Source of the DNA: Impatiens glandulifera | Taxonomy: Eukaryota; Streptophyta; Magnoliopsida; Ericales; Balsaminaceae | Reading direction: 5' to 3' | Assembly (NCBI RefSeq): GCF_907164915.1 | Contig: NW_025919446.1 | Coordinates: 1 to 64,000 of the forward strand | DNA: 64,000 nt | Shown here: in pieces, positions 37,401-49,446 of the stretch | How positions within the stretch are numbered: the stretch's first letter is position 1 | How the letters are laid out: each line of letters opens with the position of its first letter | The notes under the pieces: model-generated | Database searches by the model: none | Told to the model about the DNA's origin: nothing | What the model saw: the letters and a program-made list of their open reading frames with translations, nothing else | Translations under genes and position numbers: made by a program

Positions 37401-38754
37401 AATGCTTAATGCTTAATGCTCAATGCTCAATGCTCAATGCTCAATTCTCAATGCTTAATGCTCAATTCTCAATGCTCAATTCTCAATTCTCAATTCTCAT
37501 TCTCAATTCTCAATTCTCAATTCTCAATCTCAATTCTCAATTTTCAATTCGTAATGCTTAATGCTTAATGCTTAATGCTTAATGCTTAATGCTTAATGCT
37601 TAATGCTTAATGCTTACTGCTTAATGCTTAATGCTTAATGCTTATGCTTAATGCTTAATGCTTAATGCTTAATGCTTAATGCTTAATGCTTAATGCTTAA
37701 TGCTTAATGCTTAATGCTTAATGCTTAATGCTTAATGCTTAATGCTTAATGCTTAATGCTTATGCTTAATGCTTAATGCTTAATGCTTAATGCTTAATGC
37801 TTAATGCTTAATGCTTAATGCTTAATGCTTAATGCTTAATGCTTAATGCTTAATGCTTAATGCTTAATGCTTAATGCTTAATGCTTAATGCTTAATGCTT
37901 AATGCTTAATGCTTAATGCTTCAATTCTTAATGCTAATGCTTAATGCTTAATTCTTAATGCTTAATGCTTAATGCTTAATGCTTAATGCTTAATGCTTAA
38001 TGCTTAATGCTTAATGCTTAATGCTTAATGCTTAATGCTTAATGCTTAATGCTTAATGCTTAATGCTTAATGCTTAATGCTTAATGCTCAATGCTTAATT
38101 CTCAATGCTCAATGCTTAATGCTTAATGCTTAATGCTTAATGCTTAATGCTTAATGCTTAATGCTTAATGCTTAATGCTTAATGCTTAATGCTTAATGCT
38201 TAATGCTTAATGCTTAATGCTTAATGCTTATGCTTAATGCTTAATGCTTAATGCTTAATGCTTAATGCTTAATGCTTATGCTTAATGCTTAATGCTTAAT
38301 GCTTAATGCTTAATGCTTAATGCTTAATGCTTAATGCTTAATGCTTAATGCTTAATGCTTAATGCTTAATGCTTAATGCTTAATGCTTAATGCTTAATGC
38401 TTAATGCTTAATGCTTAATGCTTAATGCTTAATGCTTAATTCTTAAGGCTTAATGCTTAATGCTTAATGCTTAATGCTTAATGCTTAATGCTTAATGCTT
38501 AATGCTTAATGCTTAATGCTTAATGCTTAATGCTTAATGCTTAATGCTTAATGCTTAATGCTTAATGCTTAATGCTTAATGCTTAATGCTTAATGCTTAA
38601 TGCTTAATGCTTAATGCTTAATGCTTAATGCTTAATGCGTAATGCTTAATGCTTAATGCTTATGCTTAATGCTTAATGCTTAATGCTTAATGCTTAATGC
38701 TTAATGCTTAATGCTTAATGCTTATGCTTAATGCTTAATGCTTAATGCTTAATG

Positions 38755-38935
38755 CTTGATGCTTAATGCTTAATGCTTAATGCTTGATGCTTGATGCTTG
38801 ATGTTTGATGCTTGATGCTTGATGCTTGATGCTTGGTGCTTGATGCTTGATGCTTGATGCTTGATGCTGATGCTTGATGCTTGATGCTTGATGCTTGGTG
38901 CTTGATGCTGGATGCTTAATGCTTGATGCTTAATG
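38755..38935 (+). repeat. First TTGATGC variant block in the heptamer array
   Basis: About 20 consecutive units change from TTAATGC to TTGATGC, with a few TTGGTGC. Flanked on both sides by canonical units. Confidence 0.85.
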
Positions 38936-40989
38936 CTTAATGCTTAATGCTTAATGCTTAATGCTTAATGCTTAATGCTTAATGCTTAATGCTTATGCTT
39001 AATGCTTATTGCTTATTGCTTCATGCTTAATGCTTAATGTTTAATGCTTAATGCTTAATGCTTAATGCTTAATGCTTAATGCTTAATGCTTAATGCTTAA
39101 TGCTTAATGCTTAATGCTTAATGCTTAATGCTTAATGCTTAATGCTTAATGCTTAATGCTTAATGCTTAATGCTTAATGCTTAATGCTTAATGCTTAATG
39201 CTTAATGCTTAATGCTTAATGCTTAATGCTTAATGCTTAATGCTTAATGCTTAATGCTTAATGCTTAATGCTTAATGCTTAATGCTTAATGCTTAATGCT
39301 TAATGCTTAATGCTTAATGCTTAATGCTTAATGCTTAATGCTTAATGCTTAATGCTTAATGCTTAATGCTTAATGCTTAATGCTTAATGCTTAATGCTTA
39401 ATGCTTAATGCTTAATGCTTAATGCTTAATGCTTAATGCTTAATGCTTAATGCTTAATGCTTAATGCTTAATGCTTAATGCTTAATGCTTAATGCTTAAT
39501 GCTTAATGCTTAATGCTTAATGCTTAATGCTTAATGCTTAATGCTTAATGCTTAATGCTTAATGCTTAATGCTTAATGCTTAATGCTTAATGCTTAATGC
39601 TTAATGCTTAATGCTTAATGCTTAATGCTTAATGCTTAATGCTGAATGCTTAATGCTTAATGCTTAATGCTTAATGCTTAATGCTATGCTAATGCTTAAT
39701 GCTTAATGCTAATGCTTATGCTTAATGCTTAATGCTTAATGCTTAATGCTTAATGCTTAATGCTTAATGCTTAATGCTTAATGCTTAATGCTTAATGCTT
39801 AATGCTTAATGCTTAATGCTTAATGCTTAATGCTTAATGCTTAATGCTTAATGCTTAATGCTTAATGCTTAATGCTTAATGCTTAATGCTTAATGCTTAA
39901 TGCTTAATGCTTAATGCTTAATGCTTAATGCGTAATGCTTAATGCTTAATGCTTAATGCTTAATGCTTAATGCTTAATGCTTAATGCTTAATGCTTAATG
40001 CTTAATGCTTAATGCTTAATGCTTATGCTTAATGCTTAATGCTTAATGCTTAATGCTTAATGCTTAATGCTTAATGCTTAATGCTTAATGCTTAATGCTT
40101 ATGCTTAATGCTTAATGCTTAATGCTTAATGCTTAATGCTTAATGCTTAATGCTTAATGCTTAATGCTTAATGCTTAATGCGTAATGCTGAATGCTTAAT
40201 GCTTAATGCTTAATGCTTAATGCTTAATGCTTAATGCTTAATGCTTAATGCGTAATGCTTAATGCTTAATGCTTAATGCGTAATGCTTAATGCTTAATGC
40301 TTAATGCTTAATGCTTAATGCTTAATGCTTAATGCTTAATGCTTAATGCTTAATGCTTAATGCTTAATGCTTAATTCTTAATGCTTAATGCTTATGCTTA
40401 ATGCTTAATGCTTAATGCTTAATGCTTAATGCTTAATGCTTAATGCTTAATGCTTAATGCTTAATGCTTAATGCTTAATGCTTAATGCTTAATGCTTAAT
40501 GCTTAATGCTTAATGCTTAATGCTTAATGCTTAATGCTTAATGCTTAATGCTTAATGCTTAATGCTTAATGCTTAATGCTTAATGCTTATTGCTTAATGC
40601 TTAATGCTTAATGCTTTATGCTTAATGCTTAATGCTTAATGCTTAATGCTTAATGCGTAATGCGTAATGCTTAATGCTTAATGCGTAATGCGTAATGCTT
40701 AATGCTTAATGCTTAATGCTTAATGCTTAATGCTTAATGCATAATGCTTATTGCTTAATGCTTAATGCTTAATGCTTAATGCTTAATGCTTAATGCTTAA
40801 TGCGTAATGCGTAATGCGTAATGCTTAATGCTTAATGCTTAATGCTTAATGCTTAATGCTTAATGCTTAATACTTAATGCTTAATGCTTAATGCTTAATG
40901 CTTAATGCTTAATGCTTAATGCTTAATTCTTAATTCTTAATGCTTAATGCTTAATGCTTAATGCTTAATGCTTAATGCTTAATGCTTAA

Positions 40990-41985
40990 TGCTTGATGCT
41001 TAATGCTTGATGCTTAATGCTTGATGCTTGATGCTTGATGTTTGATGCTTGATGCTTGATGCTTGATGCTTGATGCTTGATGCTTGATGCTTAATTCTTA
41101 ATGCTTAATGCTTCATGCTTCATGCTTAATGCTTCATGCTTAATGCTTCATGCTCCATGCTTCATGCTTCATTCTTCATGCTTCATGCTTGATGCTTGAT
41201 GCTTGATGCTTGATGCTTGATGCTTGATGCTTGATGCTGATGCTTGATGCTTGATGCTTGATGCTTGATGCTTGATGCTTGATGATGCTTGATGCTTGAT
41301 GCTTGATGCTTGATGCTTGATGCTTGATGCTTGATGCTTGATGCTTGATGCTTGATGCTTGATGCTTGATGCTTGATGCTTGATGCTTGATGCTTGATCC
41401 TTGATCCTTGATGCTTGATCCTTGATGCTTGATCCTTGATGCTTGATGCTTGATGCTTGATGCTTGATGCTTGATGCTTGATGCTTGAGCTTGATGCTTG
41501 ATGCTTGATGCTTGATGCTTGATGCTTGTTGCTTGATGCTTGATGCTTGATGTTTGATCTGATGCTTGATGCTGATGCTTGATGCTTGATGCTTGATGCT
41601 GATGTTTGATGCTTGATGCTTGATGCTTGATGCTTGATGCTTGATGCTTGATGCTTGATACTTGATGCTTGATGCTTGATGCTTGATGCTTGATGCTTGA
41701 TGCTTGATGCTTGATGCTTGATGCTTAATGTTTGATGCTTGATGCTTAATGTTTGATATTTGATGCTTGATGCTTGATGCTTAATGCTTGATGTTTGATG
41801 CTTGATGCTTGATGCTTGATGCTTGATGCTTGATGCTTGATGCTTGATGCTTGATGCTTGATGCTTGATGCTTGATGCTTGATGCTTGATGCTTGATGCT
41901 TGATGCTTGATGCTTGATGCTTGATGCTTGATGCTTGATGCTTGATGCTTGATGCTTGATGCTTAATGCTTAATGCTTAATTTTA
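40990..41985 (+). repeat. Main TTGATGC variant domain
   Basis: Nearly a kilobase in which TTGATGC replaces TTAATGC, with TTCATGC units (about 41,100-41,190) and TTGATCC units (about 41,395-41,435) as further local variants. It is the end of the array next to the inverted segment. Confidence 0.9.
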
Positions 41986-42042
41986 ACGTTTAATGATTGT
42001 TGCTTGATGCTTGATGCTTGATGTTTGATGATTAACTTTTTA

Positions 42043-42226
42043 GAATCAAACATTAAGAACTAGGCAAGAAACATAAAGCATCAAGGATCAAGCATCAAAC
42101 ATCTAGCATCAAACACTAAGAATTAAGTATCAATCATCAAACATCAAGAATCAAGAATCAAGTATCAAGAATCAAGTTTTAAGTATCAAGCATCAAACAT
42201 CAAGCATCAAACATCAAGTATCAATA
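42043..42226 (-). repeat. Inverted, degenerate end of the heptamer array
   Basis: Units now read GCATCAA, ATCAAAC and ATCAAGA, the reverse complement of the TTGATGC/TTGATGT variants just to the left. The switch point is about 42,037. Units are more diverged than in the main array. The junction makes a tail-to-tail palindrome able to form a hairpin. Confidence 0.85.
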
Positions 42227-42404
42227 ATTAAATGTGTAACTCAGTGTGAATTTTATAATTAACTAATTACAATTAAATTTCATTATATGCAGCGAATTAA
42301 GGTAAGATTTGATAGATATAGGGGGACTCAATTTTTTAAATATTGAACGCGATAAACTTTACACTAGTTTTTCAAGACAAAAGTGGGGCAATTGACAGAT
42401 GAAT

Positions 42405-42753
42405 CAGATCGAACTTTAAGTATAAATATTCTTGGTAGTGCCCGAAAATTTATGATAAGAAGTGTAACTCTTGTAAAATTAATGTGTACAAGTTCAACAC
42501 CAAAAAGCATGACGAAGTTTTAACAACACAAAATAGTAGTGTCTTAGTAATTGGAAACAATGAGAATGATATGATAAATTATTGCGGAGTAATCATAGAT
42601 ATCTTAGAAGTTCAGTATTTTGTTAGTAATCGAGTAATTGTTTTCAAGTATATATGGTATCATGTACATTCCAAGGACCATGGTATAAAAGTAGTTAAAT
42701 ATGGGTTTGTAAATGTTAATGTGAACATGACATTGAGAACATATATAAGTTAA
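42405..42753 (+). pseudogene. CACTA TNP2 transposase C-terminal remnant (DUF4216-like)
   Basis: Blocks read YKFNTKKHDEVLTTQNSSV, then MINYCGVIIDILEVQY, NRVIVFKYIWYHVHSK and GIKVVKYGFVNVN. In plant CACTA transposases the equivalent order is GYKFHTK, KTQNSGV, YYGVL-DI-ELDY, VVLFKCDW and GIK-D-YGF. The open frame 42484-42753 covers most of it; the part before is frameshifted. The catalytic core, normally several hundred residues upstream, is absent. DUF4216 is known from such transposases and its biochemical role is unclear. Confidence 0.75.
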
Positions 42754-42903
42754 TTTATGTCAAATAGAATATGATCACCTCTATACATTTTTAAATTTAT
42801 TTTTCTTGCAGATATCATGTCACTTATGAAATGGGGTACACGACGAGACCTATCGAGCCAGATAAATGAGCTTGAATCTTGTACCAATAATGTATAGTCT
42901 GAT

Positions 42904-43456
42904 GATCCGCTGGCCTTTATAGGATCACTTTCGGACATTGAGGCATTGGGAGTCCTGATTCTATCATTCCCGATGAGTACCGGACATTGAGGGATTGGGG
43001 GATCCGGATTCTACCATTCTCGATGAGTACGTAGAGGCCACAACAAAGGAGATTGAGATAAATAGTTAATTACAATTTATACGTTATATTTAAATGAATA
43101 TATAAATTTAAACAAATTTCTTTTCACTATTATTTTGTAGGGTCTTTATCGAGAAGGAAATGACAAGGGAAGAACAAAAGATCCGCTCGCCTTTATAGGA
43201 TCACTTTCGGACATTGAGGGATTGAGGTATCCGGATTCTATCATTCCCGATGAGTACCGGTCATTGAGGGATTGGGGGATCCGGATTCTACCATTCCCGA
43301 TGAGTACGTAGAGGCCACCACAAAGGAGATTGAGATAAATAGTTAATTACAATTTATAAGTTATATTTAAATGAATATATAAATTTTAACAAATTTCTTT
43401 TCACTATTATTTTGCAGGGTCTTCATCGAGAAGGAAATGACAAGGGAAGAACAAAA
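42904..43456. repeat. 276-bp tandem duplication (two copies)
   Basis: Copy one starts at 42904 and copy two at 43180. They share GATCCGCTCGCCTTTATAGG-type starts, TCACTTTCGGACATTGAG, GAGTACGTAGAGGCCAC and CGAGAAGGAAATGACAAGGG. Inside each unit a shorter piece of about 55 bp (CATTGAGGGATTGGGGGATC ... CCGATGAGTAC) is itself doubled. Each unit contains an intron-like AT-rich segment ending TTTTGTAG or TTTTGCAG. The duplication falls between the two CACTA genes. Confidence 0.85.
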
Positions 43457-43734
43457 ACAGTGTTATCGGAAAACTGCCAACTAGGAAAAATATGCGGTTG
43501 GAGTTCAAAGAGGTGGATGGAAAACCAAATTATGATAACTCCACCTCTAGTTGACGAATACTGGCACCATTATCCGGGATCCCATGGTCACATCGTCTAA
43601 TACATTAGTTTGATTTGTTACATGCCCAGTTAGAGCATCTATGGAAGTCTATTGGTGTGTGTTTAATAATTTTTAACGTGTTATCTTATAAAATGAGGCT
43701 TTCATAATCCTAAAATCTATTGATATTTTTCAGA

Positions 43735-44692
43735 ATACATTTGAAATTGTGCCCCATCACATTGACATCTACAAAGCTAGAGCAATGTCACATGTGAAGA
43801 AAATTTGGGATAGGTGGAGATGTAAGAACCACAACGAGTACATCCAACCACATCGGGGCAACGACCAACTAATCTGAGAAAACCCTCCTACTAAATTCAA
43901 CCACTCATAATGAAATTATCTTCTGGACCATCACTACTTCACAAATGAATTTAAGGTGTATTAGTCATTTTTATTTCATTATATGTTTAATCGACTATTA
44001 ACTAACCACTATATTATAATTATAGAGGAAAAGTGCGACCAATGACGGCAACAAAGTCAGTCTCAGATACACACACTACGCTGACATCAAACCATTTACA
44101 GAAGTGGAACGACATATGGTATATATTTTTTAGCACTTTAATTAAGAGTATTAAATTTTCATAATATCTAAATATCTATGTTATTTGTACAAGAAAGGGC
44201 TACTAGATACCCATAGTTATGCAGATCTCTTCCTAGAGACTCATAGTAACAGAGGGACCGCCGCGAATCTGACTCTTATGGTTTCTCCTCAAGTTCAAGA
44301 GAAAGTGGTAAATTATAATTATTTTTATCATTTTAGCTCGCATGTCTAAGTTTATAATTACTAACAATGTTGTAAATGATTGTAGGTTGTGATGAGTTAA
44401 TGACTTCAAGAAAAACCTGATATGACATCATTCGAAGTGTTTAAGATCCGAAGTATGTCCAACGAACTTCCGACCTGGTCAACAGGGAAGTTCTTACTTG
44501 AGCGTCAACAATTATCCACGAGTATCGCAACGTGAAGAGACACAAGCATTGCGCGAGGAGAATATGATGCTGCAAGACAAGATGGAGCAGATGCACGTAG
44601 AACAAGATGATTGCGCAGAGATGCACATAGAACAAAATGCTCTACGTGTGCAAATTTCTATGATTATGTCTATGATGCCCCCTCCAAATTAG
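43735..44692 (+). pseudogene. CACTA second gene remnant (Transposase_24-like)
   Basis: Exon-like blocks separated by AT-rich introns read IDIYKARAMSHVKKIWDRWR, then DGNKVSLRYTHYADIKPF, then GLLDTHSYADLFLETHSNRG with VSPQVQEKV. A last frame (44498-44692) has a coiled-coil run with EETQALREENMMLQDKMEQ and ends MMPPPN. The order (WK-WR block, ETH block with an R-G-tail, heptad-rich C-end) matches the plant transposase accessory family PF03004. Frame changes and a stop in the first block suggest a pseudogene, although some stops may be intronic. Confidence 0.6.
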
Positions 44693-44749
44693 TATTAGAT
44701 ATGAAACAGGTAGCTCTCGGCCAAAAAATGTGTTAAAAATCCGATAGCA

Positions 44750-45085
44750 AGGATTATCAGCGACGACAAATAGGGATCAGTCGTCACTGATATTGTTAAC
44801 TATCAGCGACGACGAATGGAGATCTCTTGTCGCTAATAATTAGCAATATCAGCGACGACGAATAGGGATCTACTGTCGCTAATAGTTAACAATATGAGCG
44901 ACGACGATTCATCATCGCTGATAAGGTTAACTATCAACGATGGCACTATATCGTTGCTAAAATTCATTTTCTTTTAGGGACGAAGTTTTCAGTGACGAAA
45001 GGTGACAGTATTATTCATCGTCGTTGATATGTATTAGCGACGACGTTATAGCTATTAGTGACGGTTTCTATCGTCTCTAATGATG
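44750..45085. repeat. CACTA sub-terminal repeats, GCGACGAC type
   Basis: More than ten copies of ATCAGCGACGAC or its complement GTCGCTAAT/TCGTCGCTG occur in alternating pairs, separated by short spacers such as GGGATCTACT. The motif differs from the TAGCGACAG repeats of the CACTA element at 1471-7617, so the two belong to different families. Confidence 0.8.
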
Positions 45086-45095
45086 CATTTTCCAC

Positions 45096-46785
45096 TGTTA
45101 TTTATAACATATATTTATTAATTAATTAAATAATTAACTAATAATACTATGTCTTTGAAAATTTTTAAAAATTTGGAATTCTTAAAATATGTGAGATCCT
45201 ATCAATTACATAGCTTGTCTTATCCTTGGCATATATCTGCTGATGGTCAGTATTTTTCATAGAGTTCTGCAACTTATTAACTATAAATGCTCTATATTAC
45301 TTATATTTTAAATTCTATCCAGAGTAATCATTAATAACAACCATATAAACTCAAACAACATTAATTATGCCCGCAAATTATAACAATAATTAATTTATAT
45401 TAAACAAACAAATTCTTAATTATATAACTTTTACCTTATTTAATTTTGAGTAATGATATAAAGAAATAAATAACGAAGACACGAATATGGTTTAAGTGGT
45501 AAGAGTGGTTTTAAGAGACAAACATCACATATTCGATTTACATTAAAACGTTTTAAGTTAAAGAGAAATTATGGATGATTGTGCAATCGATGGCGATGTC
45601 AGAGTATATTCCAAGCGTTCTTGATAATGGATATTAATTGGTGAGAAATGAAAATAATCCTCCAGGTTTATATACCAGTCATTTAAAAGTGAGAATTGTC
45701 TAATGAGATCTATTAGATTCATTAAAAATAACTCAAAAAAGTTATTTTGAATGTTACTCAATTTCAAATTTATTATTCTTAATTGGAGACTTGGATTAGT
45801 GAGGGAAAGCAAGTATTATGTGTTAGAATATGATCACCACTCTCTACCTATATTTTAATTATTTAAATAATTTATTTTAGTTAGAATTATAAAAAAAGAA
45901 AAATAAGAAAAGAAATACAATTTGTAGTATTTTAATTAATAGATTGATAGATATAAAATATGTATTTAAATAATATTTAAAAAAACAAATTATTTATTTG
46001 GGTGTGTTAGCGTGTAGGTTCAATTTTACAATTTTCAAACAACCTTTGATTTTCAAATTAAAAAATGATTCAGTATTATTAATTTATTTAATTAAGAGTT
46101 GTTAATTAATTTTTATTTTTAATTATAAAAGAAAAACATAAACCTACTCATTTACCTCCACAAAAATAGGTTCTGCTTTATTTTATGATGTGATGATCCT
46201 ATAGTCTACAATTAGTAATCGTTAAGATATAAATTACGAATTATAAAATATGATATTGTAATATAAACCCGTCAGAGGACTAAATATGACTTATACTAAA
46301 ATAGCGGGGTTGTCCCTTAATGAAAATGAATTAGGAGGATAATAAATATAATTTAATTTGAAAACGAAATGAATTTATTAGTTAAAACAAGTTCTATCCA
46401 ATATGAGTAATAATATGAGAAGCACAACTTAGTTGAAATTCAGTAATTTTAAATCAATTATCAAGAGAATTCAAATTTTAACCATAAAATAAAAATTATT
46501 TATTAATGAAGTTATATTCATTTTGTAATATTTAAAAGAGTCTAACTATTTCAAATAAAATTAAATGTACAAAAGAGATTTTAAACAAAATTAAATGTAA
46601 AAGAAACTATTTCAAATAAAATGATGGATATAAAATATTTAAAACTTAGTTAGATGTATAAGTACCATTATACATATTACATATTTTTATAACAAATTAA
46701 TAACCTATTCCAAAATAAAAAACAAAAAATTGTGTTATGACTTATATATGATGCGAGAACTTAACATTTAAGTTATATAATTGCG
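45096..46785. other. AT-rich intergenic stretch
   Basis: No gene recognised. Contains the tRNA-like relic at 45,484-45,550. The 84-codon minus frame at 45558-45812 shows no recognisable features. Confidence 0.55.
45484..45550 (+). repeat. tRNA-like relic (possible SINE head)
   Basis: TGGTTTAAGTGGTAAGAG resembles a Pol III A box with its D-loop GGTAAG, and ATTCGATTT about 30 bases on resembles a B box. Stems are too damaged for a working tRNA. Could be a decayed tRNA gene or the 5' part of a SINE. Confidence 0.35.
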
Positions 46786-48605
46786 GAATGGGCTGCCAAG
46801 TATCCAAGAAGTCATATTCACGTTCTTAATTCGGGAATTTTTGATCATTGTCCGATTATGCTATTTTAGGAGAAGGTTAAAAAAGTGAATTGCTCGTTTA
46901 AATTCTTCAATTTTTGGATGGAAAATAGTAACTTTAAGATCATTCTCAATGAGGTTTGGGACACACATGTGGACGACTCCAAAATGTTTTGGGTATCGGA
47001 GAAATTGAGGCTTCTTAAATTCCAGCTCATTAATTTTTATCGTAGAAAATTCAGCAACATATCTAAAAGGGTGATGGCTGCGAGAGTTGATCTTGAGGAG
47101 GTACAATCCCATTTTCTCCAGAACGACATTGATGACCATCTTCGGGAGGAGGAAAAATCGCCATAACCACGTTTAAAGAGCTCAGTTTAATGGAGGAAAG
47201 TTTTGTGATGTAGAAATCGAGACAAAACTGGATATCTCTGGATATCTATCGAAAATGCTCCTCTAGGAACCTTCGGAACAACGTCCATAGGCTTAAGAAA
47301 GACAACGGGAATTTCGCGCAAGGGCAGGATCAAATTCAGGATTTGGCTATCCAATTTTATCGGGGTCTCATGGGTATGAAAATCGGGCAATAGCGCAATC
47401 ATCTTAATATGCTTTATCATATTGTTGACAAGAAGATTTTAGTTGATTATAGTCCCCATCTTGTTAAGGTTGTCTCGAGAGATGAGGTTAGGACGGCTCT
47501 AGCTAGTATCAACGGTAATAAGAGCCCCGGGCCCGATAGTTTCAACGCAGAGTTCTTCAAAGAGAATTGGGACATCGTTGGTCATGACGTTATAGTAGGG
47601 GTGCTTGAATTCTTTAGAAATAGGAAAATGTTAACACAATGGAACGTTACCATTTTAAACCTTATTCCCAAAAATTTTGTGCTTGAAAAAATACAAGACT
47701 TTCGACCCATCTCTTGCTGTAATGTCGTTTATAAAATCATTTCAAAAATTCTCACTAAACGTTTTCAGAAAGTGATTTCTAAGATTGTTAATCTAGGCCA
47801 ATCTGTATTCATCCACGGTAGGTCTATATCGCATAACATGCTTCAAATGCATAATATTCTTAAGGGTTATGGGAGAAAGAATATATCCCCATGGGTCGCA
47901 TTTAAAATTGATATTCGTAAGACATTTGACTTTGTTAATTGGGGAACTATTCATGACTTTCTTATGGTTTTTGGTTTTCTTAGTATATACATTGATTGGA
48001 ATATGCAGTGTGTCTCTACCTCCTGTTTTGTAGTCTGCATTAATGGTTTACACAGTAGCTACTTCAAGGGCGAAAATGATGTGAGGCAAGGAGATCCTCT
48101 CTCTACATTCATCTTCGTATTGATCATGGTGGTCTTTGAGAGTGTCTGAACGACATTCTAAAAGAACCACCATTATAAATTCCACCCTTTCTACAAGAAG
48201 GAAAAGACTACTCACTTGTGTTTCGCGGATGACCTATTCTTACTTTCTCACGCTGATTTTGATTCCATTAACACTATAAAAGATGCACTCACCATCTTTT
48301 CTGATATTACAGGTTTAATGATTAACTTAGATAAGAGCTCGACATTTTATGGTGGTTTGGATGAGGATACTAAGGTGCAGATTCAGAGTATTATGTGCAT
48401 TTGCGAGGGGTCTTTTCCGGTTTGTTATTTGGGGATTCCGCTCACAGCGAGGCAGATTCAAGTCGATCATTGCAGGCCACTTGTTGAGAAAGTCAAGAAC
48501 GTAATAATGGGTTGGGCTGTCAAGAAACTATCTTACGCGAGTAGGATTGAAATGGTGGGTAGTGTGGTCATGGGGATGATCGGTTATTGGTTTCAACAAA
48601 TCATT
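46786..48605 (+). pseudogene. LINE ORF2, 5' portion (endonuclease end to reverse transcriptase)
   Basis: It begins in the last part of an endonuclease domain (SGIFDHCPIML, where the family has SDHSP). A linker frame follows (46861-47166: CSFKFFNFWMEN, WDTHVDD, FSNISKRV), then reverse transcriptase in two open pieces. The first (47409-48149) has NGNKSPGPDSFNAEFFKENW, RPISCCNVVYKIISKILTKR, AFKIDIRKTFDFVNW and DVRQGDPLS. The second (48216-48608) has the catalytic FADD, then CYLGIPLTARQIQ and LSYASRIEMV. Stops and frameshifts separate the pieces. The reading frame breaks off at GYWFQQII exactly where an LTR array is inserted and resumes at 61,055. 5'-truncated plant non-LTR retrotransposon. Confidence 0.88.
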
Positions 48606-49446
48606 TGATAGGATCGGCGACACCAATAGAGACGGGGTCTGGTTATTGATGACGACTTCGGATAAACGGTTTGATAGAAATCATGTTAGGGATTAATATC
48701 TATTCTATTCTTCGCAAATCCTTCGAACTCTTGAAACAGATTCAAGTGCGGAAATGTTCGTCGGATTTGAAGCTTTGAACCAATGAAAGATGAATGGTAG
48801 AAAGTAAAGAACACAAGAAGTTGTTTATGGATGTTCGGAGCAAACTCTCCTGCGTCACCCTTTCTTCCAACCACAAGAAGGATTCACTATACTTCTTTGA
48901 ATCAAATACAGTTCACTAATCTAGCTAACTCTCTATTGAACAAAACAATCTTTGTTCAACTTACAACACTGAAGTTTTCACACAGAAAAGACAGTATGTA
49001 ATACAATGTATTCACTCATAGATTATAAGTGAGATGTGTTATTTTAAGAACTTTCTTTAATGAAAAATAAAGCATCTCTCTTTCTTGTATTTTTCAGCCA
49101 GCAATTTATACGTTGTCTTAGACAACAATTTATTCTTGAAAAGCTTAAACGGTCAAATCCTTCTTTTGGACACATGTCATCTTTCCGTTGGATGTACTAT
49201 CCATGAGGTACTGGGTAGTACAGCAGAAAAAGATTCTTGAGATCGTGGTAGTACAATGCAGTACATGCAATTTGAATTATGGCATACGTGGCGGTTATTC
49301 ATTTGTTGAGCTCTGATGTCAGCTGCCTGGAAGACTCTGCTGCCAGCTGTCTGGAAGAGCATCTGCCTTCAGATGCTCATCTATTCATCTTAGTCGTTCA
49401 TCTACTTAGAAACAATCTACTTTAGAAGCCCCGTCTTTCTCTTTCC

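Larger units (their letters stand above)
28415..42036 (+). repeat. 13.6-kb heptanucleotide array (TTAATGC)n
   Basis: Head-to-tail TTAATGC units fill nearly the whole interval, with single-step variants TCAATGC, TCAATTC, TTGATGC, TTCATGC and TTAATTC clustered in blocks rather than scattered. Units missing one base (TTATGC) are frequent between 28,990-29,170, 33,680-34,100 and 37,100-37,800. Segments with the same series of variants recur kilobases apart, showing segmental duplication inside the array. The unit contains TAA, and a 7-base period visits all frames, so canonical stretches are closed. TCAATTC blocks are open and give spurious frames (for example 29,235-29,459 and 32,053-32,256). 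It is not the plant telomere repeat TTTAGGG. No gene interrupts it. Confidence 0.97.
42300..45095 (+). mobile_element. Remains of a second CACTA (En/Spm) transposon
   Basis: Three parts occur in the order expected for the right half of an autonomous CACTA element: a TNP2 transposase C-terminal DUF4216-like segment, a second gene of the Transposase_24 type, and a sub-terminal region rich in GCGACGAC. The left half, including the transposase core and the left terminus, is missing and its place is taken by the heptamer array. The right terminus near 45,095 is not clear (ATTTTCCACTG instead of a clean CTAGTG). The element cannot be active as it stands. Confidence 0.75.

Noticed and set aside
28415..42036. 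CRISPR array or telomere tract
   Set aside because: There are no spacers between units, and the unit TTAATGC lacks the G-run of plant telomere repeats. The setting is a plant nuclear genome.
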